Assembly: GCA_039105265.1 (NCBI GenBank)
Contig: JAPFFF010000038.1
Span: forward strand, 868,001 to 932,000
Direction: 5' to 3'
DNA length: 64,000 bases
DNA from: Tritrichomonas musculus
Taxonomy: Eukaryota > Parabasalia > Tritrichomonadida > Tritrichomonadidae
The position numbers and the translations under genes are program-made. Numbering within the stretch: the stretch's first letter is position 1; each line of letters begins with the position of its first letter. Positions 42,158-53,599 of the stretch are shown here, piece after piece. The notes under the pieces were generated by a model. The model made no database searches. It saw nothing but the letters and a program-made list of their open reading frames with translations, and was not told the DNA's origin.

Positions 42158-45100
42158 TTAAGCTGGCTTTATTCTCTGATCAAACTTTTCCAAAGCATAT
42201 ATAATTTCATTATTTCCTATTTCTGAAGCTACTTCAAAGATATCAATATAAAGTATAAATGAATTTCATGAAATTATGAATAAATCTTGTAAAATTTGAT
42301 CAACAAATGTCATTGGAACAATAGTAAAAAACTGTATTAAATAATTAAATAAGTTTTAATGTATCGAATACTGAAGTCAACATTTGGTTTTAATAAAATA
42401 GCATTAACAATATCGATATTTTGGTTTTTTACGGCAATGAATAAAGCGGTTTCATGAAAAATAATGCCAAACTTTATCACATTAAATTAAAAAATTTCAT
42501 TAAATATTAAACCAAACATAAATATTGTTTTGTTATTTCATAAAAAAGATTTTAAAGCAAAAATATCATTAAATATATAAATATAAAATTAAATTTAAAA
42601 GACAAGTATTAAATGCTATCAAATAGTGTGGAGTTGATATCAATTGAGAAAATTTTCAAAAGAAGATTGCAAATCATAAGATTTTCATTCATAGCGGCGA
42701 TATGCAATGCAGTTTTATCAGCACATTCAAAAAAATGCCATGAATTTAAAATTAATAAATTTCATGAAATTTACGTTTTATGAATTATATTGAAATTATA
42801 TTTTTTTTAAATTATATAAAAAAGTATTTAAAAATCCCATTAAAATATTTATTTGTTGAACATCATAAATAAATAAAAAATTAAAATAGTATAAAAAGAA
42901 AAAGGCCAAATAAAAGTAGCATTAATATCAATTTCTGAATTTTGTAATAAAAGCTTAACAATATCAATATTTTCTTTTTCCACAGCAATATGTAATGCAG
43001 TTTTATCAAAAAACATAAAATTCCATAAAAGTAGCGATAAATTTCGTGAATTTTTTTTTTTTTAATTTCATTAAAAAAATATAATATAAATTAGATTTAA
43101 ATATTATTTTAAATGCAATAAAAAAACTCTATGATAAATGCCATCAAAAAACATATTATGAAATTTCATTAAAAACAAAGTGAAACGAGTTTAGCATTAA
43201 TATGAATATTTGGTTTATTTAATAAAAGATCAACGATTTTGTTATTTTCCTTTTCTACAGCAATATGTAATGCTGTTTTATCAAAAATTTATAAAATTCC
43301 ATATAATTAGTGATAAATTTCGAAAATTATTTTTTGAAATTATATTAAATGTATTAATAAAAAATTTTATCAAAAACATATATGCTTTGAATTTCATCAA
43401 AAACATTCATATGATTAATTCCATAAAAATAATTTATATAGAAATATGATATATAAAATAATTAAAAATAGATTTTGCATTAATATCAATTTGTGGATTT
43501 TGTAATAAAGAATTAATTATTTCACAGTTTTCATATTCGCAAGCAATGTGCAGAGCATTTTTATAACAAAATATATAATGATTATTTTGATTAACTTTTT
43601 TTTTTAAATTTCATTAAAATAACATAATATAAATTAGATTTAAATATTATTTTAAATGCAATAAAAAATCTATGATAAATGCTATCTAAAAACAGATTCG
43701 GAAATTGTATTTAATAGTACTATATGAAATGTCGAAAATTTTTTTTTTTGAAATTTCACAAAAAAAAAAAAAGGTGAAATAAATGTAGCATTAATATCAA
43801 TTCCTGATTTTTCTAATAAAAGCATAACAATACCAATATTTTCTTTTTGCACAGCAATATGTAATGCTGTTTTATCAAAAAAGTATAAAATTCCATAAAA
43901 CTAGTGATCTATTTTGTGAATTATTTTTTTTTTTTAAATTTCATTATATTAAATAAATTTTAAATTAGATTAAAAAATATTTCAAATGTGATAAAAAAAC
44001 TCTATGATAAACGCTATCAACAAACATATTATGAAATGTCACAAAAAAACAAAAGGTGAAATAAATGTAGCATTAATATCAATTCCTGATTTTTCTAATA
44101 AAAGAGTAACAACATCATAATTTTCATTTTGCACAGCAATATGTAATGCGGTTTTATCAAAAAAGTATAAAATACCATAAAATTAGTGATAAATTTTGTG
44201 AATATTTTTTTTATATAATTATATGAAATAATATATAATTATAAAAATTTTATCAAAATCATTATTTTTTGAATTTTATAAAAAACATTTATATGATTAA
44301 TGCTATAAAAAATTTGTATAGGAATTTCATAAAAAAATGAAATAAAAAGTATTTTGAATTAACTTCAATATCCGGATTTTGTAATAATAGATCAACTATT
44401 TCGGTGTATCCATATTCGCATGCCATGTACAACGCATTTATATAAAAAAACTATAATGATGAATTTTATTAACTTTTTTAATTGAATTTCATTTAAATTT
44501 TTTTCATAATTAAATTAAAAAATGTTTTAAATGCCATGAAAAACTTTATAATAAATGCAATTAAAAACATATTTAGAAACTTCATTAAAAAGAAATTGAA
44601 ATGTATATAGCATTTATATCAATTTCCGGGTTACTTAATAGAAGTTCAATAATACCAATTCTTTTAAATTCTGTTGCAAGACATATTGCTGGAATTTCAT
44701 AAAAACAAATTTGTAAATCAAATTAACAAAAAAATATATTTTGTAATTTCATGAAATCATAATTAAAAAAATGCTAGTATAAACATTTATCATTTGAAAT
44801 TCTATCAAAAAAATATCATATAATTTTATAAATTGTTCTAAATTAAAATGAATATGAATTTAATATCTACTTTTTGTTGTTGAATTAAAAATGAACTGGT
44901 TTCTATATTATATTTTTCAATTGCATTATATAATTCTATTTTGTTAAATTCTATTAAAAAAAAATGCAATTAATTAATATACAGGTCGCGACATTCAAGT
45001 TGCACTTTTTTCCCGACCAAGTTGCAATTCCTCTCAATCTTGTGAATTTTTTTGAAAGGGTGTTAAATATGTTCATTTAACATTTTGTATTATCAAAAAG

Positions 45101-48100
45101 TTTTTATGTACGTTTTTATCCTTTTCACGCCGACCAAATTGCATGTGACCGTTTATTATTTTTTAAAAAATTGAATGCTTTTGCCGACCAAGTTGCAGGC
45201 TAGCCGACCAAGTTGCAATTTTTTTCATTCAATTTTTTTTAAAATTTTATATAAATAAATATTAATTTAGAATCTTAAATACATAAAAATATTTTTAAAA
45301 AAATAAAGCTTTTTATTCAAGATTTGTTGAGATATTCTTATTTGAAATTTTAGCAATCTGGCCGACCAAGTTGCAAAAGCTCGCCAACCAAGTTGCAATT
45401 ATGGTTACATTTATGTAAAAAAAATATAACCACATCCATTGAATTCGCGACCAAGTTGCAACTTAATCCGACCAAGTTGCAATTCAGAAATAATATAAAT
45501 TCGTATAAAAATTATTATAATTATGTAATAAACTAGGATCAAAAACGATAAGACACCCAAAGGTGAAATTTCATTCAATTTTGACCATAGGTGTCTTATC
45601 GTTTTTGATCCTAGTTTAAATATGATTTTGTTTTCAAAAAACTTATAGATAATAAATCATGTAATTAAATTGTTTTTATTTTAAAGAATAATTGATTTAA
45701 AAAGTTTTTTCCCATTCATTTTTCAATATCACTTTTTAAGCGATCAACGGTGCAACTTAAATTATAGGGGTCTCAAAAAGTTTTTAGGGCGACTATTAAA
45801 GAAACAGATTAAAGTTATAATATTAAAATATAATAATCTTTACTTAATATATTCACCATTATTATTTATTATTTCATCGCATCTCTTTATCCATGATTCA
45901 AAAACCTTGTTCATTATGTCACTTGGTATTTCATGCAAGATTTCGGTTATTGCTTCAAATAATTCTTCAGGTGAGGTGAAAGATAATCCAGCTAGCTTTT
46001 CTTTCAGATATCCGAAAAGAAAGTAATCTGAGGGTGCCAAGTCTGGGCTGTATGGAGGATGTGGCACCCTCACAACACCATTTTTATTATACCACTCATT
46101 TGATTTTTTCGAGTTGTGAACTCTACAATTATCGAGATGGAGTTTAAGCTTTTTCTTTTTTGATGTTTTTCTAAATTCATCAATTGTTGGTTCAAGCACA
46201 TTATTAATAAAATACTCTGTATTAAAAGATTGACCTTTCTTCATCATATCAATATGAAAAATTCGATTTTTTGAGAACATTACTGTAATCATCACTTTTT
46301 CAGTACATATACTTTTTGAAACCCTAAATGGCACATCATCTTTAGATATTGACCATTTTTTTGCTGGTTCATAAGACAAAAAGAACCATGATTGGTCTCC
46401 TGTGATCAGATTAATGAAATCTTTTTGTGACTCAGAAACAAGTATTGATTTTAATTCCAGTGCACCATTTACTCTTTTATTTTTCAGATCATTTGTCAGA
46501 GAATAAGGCACCCAACGTAAAGTGTAATTTTTGTAACCGAGAACTTCAGTTAAACGGTTATAAGCAGTACCATATGAACAACCACAAACATCACTTATTT
46601 GTGAAACAGAACTAAAAGGATATTCTGTTAATGTTTTAAGAATAATTGCATCCAAATCATCTAATGGCGGTCTCCCTGATCTGGGCTTATCATCAATCGT
46701 TACACGCCCGCATTTAAATTCATGATACCAGTATTCAACAGTTTTGGGTTTCAGCGCATTGCATTGATATACATTAACAAGTTTTTGGTGTATTTGAGCT
46801 GGCATTTTTCCTTTTAGATAATAATAATGAATGATTCCTCGCTGCTCTATTTCAGACATTTGATTATACGTTTATATTTTTAATTTTAAACGAACTTTTT
46901 GACCTTTAACTCTATGAATAAAGATTGAAAATGTAATTTGATAAGAAATATAATGTTACTAAGATCACTACTATATGTTATTAAAATATTACATTTTCAA
47001 ACCATTCCAAAGATGGTCGCCCTAAAAACTTTTTGAGACCCCTATATTGAACAAATATGGATTTTCAATATTTATAATTGAATGGACTAAATTCAATCGT
47101 ATCGCATTGATTGTTTGGAATTTTGCGGTTTCTATTCCAACATCGCCAATTATTTAAAAATCATCGATTTTAATAGTGCAATCATTATTATCAGTATAAT
47201 AATCTTTAAAAATATTTAATAATAATATTTCATTTTTATTTTTGATCTGAGAAGAGCGGAAATATTGTAGAACATTTTGGGAATGAAGGAGTAGTTGTAA
47301 AAAGAAATTACATAGCAATATCTCGCTTTATGATTTTTATCATCAATATTATAAATTCCTTTAAATGCTTGAAAATCAACAGATAATTGGCTTTGGTGTA
47401 CTTGATTTTGCAAAGCTCTTAATAAAGCTTTAGGCGTCGACATATTGATTTTTTCCTTCTATTTTGGATAATGTTTAATATACCAAAAAATCGAAATAAA
47501 ATTCTTAACTTTTTGAATTCATCGCCGACCAAAATGCAATTTTTCTCTCAATTTCAAAAAAACGGTCTCGCCAACCAAGATGCAATTTTTTATCCCGCCG
47601 ACCAAGTTGCAATTTTTTTTTGTTGAATTGGTAGGAAAGTACATCTTCATTTATTTTTTTAAAAAAATAAAAACAATGAATAACGAGTTGGAATATAAAA
47701 AAAGGTTTTTTCATCATTTTTATCTAAATTTGATAAATTGTATACTGATATTCTGTGAATTTCGTTGAAATAAAAGCCACAACTATTTTTTCCTGATTTT
47801 TAAAAACGAAATCTAATAATCATAATAATTATAAAATATTTTTAAAAAATATTAATAATCTCATAAGATATTTGAACGGGAAATTGATTGCAATTAGGTC
47901 GGCGAAAAGGTGTCAAAAGTTACGTTAAAAAAATTGAATGTTTCAGAAAAAGTGAAACAAATTGAGAGGGACTTGCAACTTGGTCGGGAAAAAATTGCAA
48001 CTTGAATGTCGCGACCTGTAAATAGAATTTCATGATAAAGAATAATTAAAAATTTTTTCTAATCTTGAGTCGTTCTCATTCGATTCTAAAAGTATATTAA

Positions 48101-49082
48101 CAAAAGTAAAGTAACCGTATCGGCATAAGTATTTAAAAGATTCAATGTTGATCATTTCATTAACGATATATTGGAAGTTGTGATATTTCAAAATTTTTGG
48201 TTCGCATTCTTTATATTCTTTTTCTGAAATAAAATTATTTATCCAATAATTCGCAATATCATTGTGAAAACATTTAATTGCTTCTAAAATATGATCTTTA
48301 TATTTTCCATTAATAAGTCCAATATCTAAACTTTCAAGGATATGGATAATGTCTGGGTTATTTGAATGAATTGCATAATACCATAATTTCGAATTATATT
48401 TGACATTCCGTAATAATAAAAAATTTAATATTTGTGTTGATCCAAAAAATACTGCATACTCGATTAATGTTGGATCATTTTTGAGTAAAAAGACATTTGT
48501 TTCAAAAATTGATTCTGGGACTTTTGATGAAAGATCTTCATTTGTAGCAGTGACAAAAACAACAAATTCATCAATTGAATCATTTCGAATTAATGAGCAT
48601 ATGTAATTATCATTTTCGCCTTCCTTTCGTTTTTGTTCAAATTCTTCTGACTTTGTTTCGTTTTCGATCTCTGGAGAAAAATAATTTGTATAACTTTGAT
48701 AAAAATTTGGTTTGCTTTTGAAATGTTCAAAGATCAAAGTATCAAATATGATCATATCATTTTGAAGTAAAATTAAAAGAACACGCTTGTTTCGCTTGAA
48801 TATACTAAAGAGTGTAAAATTCGTAAAATTAGAAGTAATTCCGGCTTTAAGGTATAATAAGATCTGTTCGATTCTTTGGTAGAATTGAGATGAATGACAA
48901 TGATGATTAGATATTTTGGCTGTAATAGAAAGTAACCCTTGGATTATTTTGGAATCAATATTTGCTATATATTGATCAAGATAATCAATTCCTTTTTCTT
49001 GATCATTTCCATCCACATAATTAATTAAAAAGTTCATAATTTCATTAAACTGATCAAGACTGTATTTAATTCTTTTTTCCAT
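42158..49082 (-). CDS. DUF3447-ankyrin protein, one exon per repeat, transposon in intron 1
   Basis: Exon 1 (49082 to about 48030) encodes a 350-residue DUF3447 head almost identical to that of the convergent gene from about residue 55 on; the first 50 residues differ. Ankyrin exons on the minus strand lie near 44858-44946, 44606-44692, 44351-44440, 44069-44160, 43788-43878, 43474-43565, 43190-43284, 42915-43008, 42627-42725, 42369-42455 and 42158-42245. The last ends KFDQRIKPA-stop. Intervals are stop-rich and begin nnnATTTCACC/ATTT with few GTs. Intron 1 carries the 3.0-kb element at 44984-48018. Coding units remain open, so splicing across the insert may still be tolerated; alternatively the gene is freshly disabled. 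Confidence 0.6.
45531..45616. mobile_element. 86-bp palindromic MITE
   Basis: Perfect inverted arms of 26 bp or more start AACTAGGATCAAAAACGATA and end CTAGTT, with a 32-nt centre. TA flanks both sides (45529-45530 and 45617-45618). Tc1/mariner-type miniature element. Confidence 0.8.
45765..47044 (-). mobile_element. complete mariner element (Tvmar-like)
   Basis: 1280 bp with identical 30-bp ends (TAGGGGTCTCAAAAAG..., ending GGGCGAC). TA target duplications lie at 45763-45764 and 47045-47046. It encodes one intact transposase. Identical ends and an open frame suggest a recent, possibly active insertion. Confidence 0.9.
45840..46859 (-). CDS. mariner transposase
   Basis: 339 residues, the full family length. 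Residues 1-110 hold two helix-turn-helix regions joined by KPRSGRPP (the GRPR-like linker). The catalytic acids are D155 (TGDQSW), D243 (LHLDNCRVH) and D278 (SPDLAPSDYFLFG). There are 34 residues between the last two, the mariner DD34D signature. No lesion seen. Confidence 0.95.
   Translation of the reverse strand: MSEIEQRGIIHYYYLKGKMPAQIHQKLVNVYQCNALKPKTVEYWYHEFKCGRVTIDDKPRSGRPPLDDLDAIILKTLTEYPFSSVSQISDVCGCSYGTAYNRLTEVLGYKNYTLRWVPYSLTNDLKNKRVNGALELKSILVSESQKDFINLITGDQSWFFLSYEPAKKWSISKDDVPFRVSKSICTEKVMITVMFSKNRIFHIDMMKKGQSFNTEYFINNVLEPTIDEFRKTSKKKKLKLHLDNCRVHNSKKSNEWYNKNGVVRVPHPPYSPDLAPSDYFLFGYLKEKLAGLSFTSPEELFEAITEILHEIPSDIMNKVFESWIKRCDEIINNNGEYIK
47050..47443 (-). pseudogene. gene fragment carried inside the TA-flanked element
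   Basis: The minus-strand frame from 47443 (MSTPKALLRALQNQ..., 75 codons) loses its frame near 47230. Coding-like signal continues in another frame (IFKDYYTDNNDCTIKID, then ETAKFQTINAIRL) until the mariner insertion. It has the look of a host gene start with its own upstream motif (AAAAAGTTAAGAA). The parent gene is not recognised. Confidence 0.4.
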
Positions 49083-50518
49083 TTAATGAAATGGAATCTA
49101 AACGTATAGATTTTGATTTATTAGAATAATTGATTTATAATTCAAAATAATTCAATTTTGAATACTTTATATTTTTATTTCGGTCATAATTATTAAATTT
49201 TTGAAAGAAGCAATTTCAATGATCAACGCATTTTAAAATTCAAATAAAATCGCCATTTTATATGATTAAACGTCTTTTCTGCATAATCATATTAAAAAGC
49301 ATGAAAACCATATATCTTAAAAGTAAGTTTCCAAATAATAAAATAATCCTAATACTTTAATTTAATTGTTGTTGAACAAAAATATAATTTGGGAAAAAAC
49401 CCAGTTCTCTAAACTGTTTTTAATGAAATAAACAATAAAATACATTTTTCTCAATACTATTTAAAGATAAATTGATAGTATTTTATATTCTAATAATATT
49501 CTTTATGTATATTATTATTTACTTAAAAAAACAATCACATTTCTGATTTTTTTTAAATTTTTCTATTGATCATAGATTAGAAAAAACCTTCTACACAACC
49601 GTTTACAATTTTTAATTTGGTTTAAAGATAAAGTTGGATTATCTCAAGTTTTTGAATGAACCTTAAAAAAAATTGAGTAAATTTTAGACTTGTTATTTTG
49701 AGAATCGATATCCAAAACGTCACTTTTTTGCATCTGATACTCGATTATCAGTGTAAAAATCTGATATCGAGATTATTGATTATCGAGATATCAGATATGA
49801 AATGTGATTTGAAAATAATTGTAAACTTGATATCAATTACCGAGATCTCGAGATCTCAAACAGATTTATCTTTTTTTTTTTATAATTGGTATTTGTGATT
49901 TTATAATATTTAAAAATATATAATATAATGTATTGATGTACATTCTTTTTTAGGAAATATTTGAGATTAAATTACGATCATATTTTTATCAAAAAGTTTA
50001 ATTGAAAATTCTGATATCAAAAGCTGAGAAAAAAAATTCTCGATCTCTGAAATCGATCTCGAGAATCTGTGCATATTTATGTATCGATATCAAAAAGTCA
50101 AACAATTATCCATCTCGAGAATCGGAGAATAACAAGTCGAGTTAATTTTAATACTAAAAAAAAATCAATTTTGGTTATTTTTCTTATATTTTACTATTTC
50201 AACTAGAAGATTTTTATTATTTGTATTTATGTATTAATTGCTTATATTTACATTATTAATTCATATGTAAAATAATATATGCATTTCATATAGGGATATT
50301 TTGAAAATCATTCATTGATCAAAACTCAAAAAAGTTATACCTTCATTTTGCATTTTTTGCAAAACTCAAAAAAGTTATACCTAGATATTTTTTTATTATA
50401 GTTATAAATTGAAAGAAAAGCGAAAATTAACGTATGCGAAATGTGATGTAAAATTTTAATTTTTTTAATTATGTAATTTAAAATAAAAGGCAATCTTAGA
50501 ATCAAAATATAAGTACAA
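49083..50518. other. AT-rich intergenic region with a palindrome cluster
   Basis: No gene. 49690-50140 is unusually rich in ATCGAT, GATATC and CTCGAGA(T) palindromes (see findings). Two short direct copies of CAAAACTCAAAAAAGTTATACCT lie near 50319 and 50360. Confidence 0.6.
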
Positions 50519-51998
50519 TTGGGTTATGAGCATTTGAATCCTGTAAAATTGAATCATTATCATTTCCAGAAGACTCAGAAGTTGAAGCATTTGAAGAATG
50601 CTGTTTTGGAAAAGCAAGTATCAATACACTTGAAATTGGAGCCAATGTCAAGAACCTTCAGAAAAATGGTGCAGCTCTATCGACATTTTGAAAGAAATTA
50701 AAATTTCCCCAAAAAATCGCCATTTCATTTTATATGAAAAATAATATCTTATTGGAAAAAACGAAACTGGCGAATTTAACGTTCTCTACTATGCAATAGA
50801 CGCCATAGAATTAATCATTCCACGCCAAGCCAGTGTCATAAAGGAAAACGCATTTGATAACCACAACAATCTTCAATCTATCAAATTTGCTCCAAACTCA
50901 GAACTCAAATGCATCGAAGATGATGCATTCCGTTGCAGCTCGATCACTCATCTTTCGCTGCCAGCGAGTGTTGAAAAGATTAGCGATTCTGCTTTTTGGT
51001 TCGTTAAAAATCTTCAGAAAATAGAAATTTCATTCGAGAGCAAGTACTTCAAGTTGATCGATGGCGATTACATTGTCAAAGAAAGCAAGATTGGAAGTGG
51101 ATTCTTCGATGTCATCATCTTCGTACGACGTGACATTGAAAGCATCAGAATCCCTTCTCATATCAAAGTCATCAATAATCATGCTATTGAACATTGCAAA
51201 CTTTTGAAAACAGTCACATTTGACCCGAACTCATCACTCGAAGTACTCAAAGAGCTGGCAAAAAGTTCCTCTTTTTGCCCAGAAGAATTTGTTCTTCCTC
51301 CATCGCTTAAAGCTGCAGAAAAGAGTTCATTATCAAGACTCGAGAATACCAAGTCAACTGAATTCCTTGGCAAATCAGTCAATATAAGTAGCCTATGCTT
51401 TTCTTCAAGCAAAAATATCTCAACAGTCACTTTTCCAAATGCAGACGAGGTCATCTTTTCTATGTATGCATTTATGTGCTCACCACATAATAGGAAAGTT
51501 TTTGTAAAACGTAATGCAAAACTGTCTGGCGTTGGCTTAAAGGGATATGAGCACCGAATCAGATACATTGAATCTGACACAGAGGAGTCAGAATCAAGTA
51601 ACGAAGAAGATTCAGCATCAAATGCAGAAATGAAAGAACTTTTAGCCAAACTTCAGCAATCAAAAGAAGAAAACAAAAAATTGAAAGAAGAAAACACCAA
51701 ATTGAAAGAAGAAAACAAAAAATTGAAAGAAGAAAACAAAAAATTGAAACAAAAAGTAAAAAATCAAGTAGAACAAGAGAAGGGAAGAACTCCACCAAAA
51801 TTTGAACTTTTTGAACCAGAAATGATCGATGGACTTAAAGTTGTGAGGACGATAGGACGTGGTGGACAGTCAGAAGTATTTGAAGTTACTCGAGAGCAGC
51901 GCCTTGCGCGGAAAGTTCTCTTCATTGAAGGCATCAACAAAAGTGGTGGTTCATCATCAGGCAACTCAAGCAGCTGCAATTTAATTTTTTTTTTATAA
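50519..51998 (+). pseudogene. BspA LRR-coiled coil-kinase fusion, truncated
   Basis: LRR-like sequence (EDSEVEAFEECCFGKASINTL) starts near 50560 and changes frame around 50690. It runs on through SVIKENAFDNHNNLQSIKF and SVEKISDSAFW to about 51540. A coiled coil of 7-residue KLKEENK steps follows (51655-51760), then the start of a kinase domain: DGLKVVRTIGRGGQSEVFEV and the ATP-binding Lys in LARKVL. The kinase stops about 10 residues later in SGGSSSGNSSS low-complexity sequence. The rest of the kinase is absent, so this is a truncated relic of an LRR-kinase receptor-like gene. Confidence 0.7.
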
Positions 51999-52326
51999 AA
52001 ACTTTTGTAATTTATATATAATCATGTTACATAATTCTACTATTTTTTCCACATCAACTTGAATATTAATCGGATGCGGAAGAAAATTCCAACTTGGAAT
52101 TTACAAGTTTTTTTATTTCACATGTCAAGAAAACTTGGAAATTTGGCCATATGTAAAAAAAAAAAAAAAAAAAAAAAACAGTTTCTAATTTGATAAGTAA
52201 TTTGGCCATATATAAAAAACAGTGTAAGAATAAGAAACAATATAAAAAAAATTTTATAAAAGATTATGAGTTGTTATTTCATCTAAAATTTATGGTCAAA
52301 AAGCATTAAATAAAGGTTTCTAAATG

Positions 52327-52362
<36 letters not shown>

Positions 52363-53046
52363 ATCCATAACTTTCTCACACAGGAAATTAAAAAAAAGGA
52401 AAATCTGATTTGCCTGCAGCAGTTAAGGTCAAAATTGGTCTTTACAGTACTTCAGAAAATAAAAGTTAAGAAAAAGAAAATTTTGAACTTTTTGAATAAC
52501 AAAAAATTTTTGTTGAAACTTTGTTTTTCTATATAAAAGGTGTAATATTTACTGTTTGCATTTATCGAATAATTACACCGAACCATAGTTATGATAAAGA
52601 TGTTCATCTATATATACTTTTTTCTGTTCTTTTTTGTTTCTAATTTGATCAATCTGATTAAATTATTATTAAAAGCATAGTTTATTGATTAATATCAGCA
52701 AGGATTGACAAAAAACAATTTTTTATCTTTAACACATGAATAAAATTATATACTAAACATAAATAATTGATTTACGTCAAAATTTATGAGTTTGGTAAAA
52801 AGTTACATCTAACTTATAAAATTTAAAGATAATTTTCTTTGTTACACAGTATTCATCATAATCAACAATTTCACAATTACATTTATACTTATCATTTTGA
52901 GCAAAACTTAATTCTTTCATTTTAGCCAACGACTTAGTAAATGCAGATAAAAAAGGAAGGGGAAAAAAAAAAAAAAAAAAAAATAAAAAATAAAAATGAT
53001 CAGTTAATTATTTATTAATTGTTTTAAGATTGAAAAAGAACTGAAG
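51999..53046. other. AT-rich spacer with long A tracts
   Basis: A tracts of about 22 nt (52147-52170), about 33 nt (52329-52361) and about 20 nt (52965-52982). No gene seen. Confidence 0.6.
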
Positions 53047-53590
53047 TTATTCTTTTTCTTTACTGGATGATGCATCAGGAGCACCATTTTGAAACATTTT
53101 CTTCATTTGCATTTCGATGAATGCTTGCATTTGGGCTTCCATTTCTTTTTGCTTTTCTGCCAATTTTCTTTCCATTTCGGCTTCCATTTCTTTTTGTTTT
53201 TGGGCCATTTTTTTATCCAATTCCGTTTCCATTTCTTTTTTCTTGTCCTCCATTTGTTTATCGATTTGTGTTTCCATTTCTTTTTTCTTGTCTTCCATTT
53301 GTTTATCGATTTGTGTTTCCATTTCTTTTTTCTTATCAGTCATTTGTTTATCGATTTGTGTTTCCATTTCTTTTTTCTTGTCCTCCATTTGTTTATCGAT
53401 TTGTGTTTCCATTTCTTTTTTCTTATCAGTCATTTGTTTATCGATTTGTGTCTCCATTTCTTTTTTCTTATCAGTCATTTGTTTATCGATTTGCGTTTCC
53501 ATTTCTTTTTTCTTATCATTCATTTGTTTCGTGAGTTCATTTACAATTTCTGTTTTGTTTGGTGGTGGTGGTTTTTTAATTTCAGGTGAA
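53047..53590 (-). CDS. coiled-coil protein of 15-residue repeats (3' exon)
   Basis: The frame ends at 53047 and holds nine 15-residue units (MTDKKKEMETQIDKQ and variants), then MQMKKMF and a short acidic/Ser tail. Upstream of the first internal Met it stays open through EIKKPPPPNKTEIVNEL to about 53640 without an ATG, so this is probably the last exon of a longer gene. The candidate intron on its 5' side is the 22-bp satellite. Highly charged, certainly helical. Function unknown. Confidence 0.55.
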
Positions 53591-53599
53591 ATTTTATAA

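Larger units (their letters stand above)
44984..48018. mobile_element. 3.03-kb TA-flanked DNA transposon with subterminal repeats
   Basis: Both ends start CAGGTCGCGACATTCAAG and continue as inverted repeats for about 58 bp (44984-45041, 47961-48018). TA flanks both sides (44982-44983, 48019-48020). The paralogous intron in the gene at 37271 has the same flanking sequence (TCTATT-TA-TATTAATTAATT) with one TA and no insert, a clean empty site. About 13 internal copies of (C)CGACCAAGTTGCA cluster within 500 bp of either end (for example 45015, 45184, 45201, 45361, 45383, 45447, 45467, 47523, 47571, 47598). They are probably transposase binding sites. No transposase of its own is seen; the mariner and an 86-bp palindrome are later insertions, leaving an original length of about 1.67 kb. 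Confidence 0.85.

Noticed and set aside
53089-53599. Plus-strand frames of 137-166 codons opposite the coiled-coil gene
   Set aside because: Phe-rich shadows of the 45-bp repeat on the other strand.
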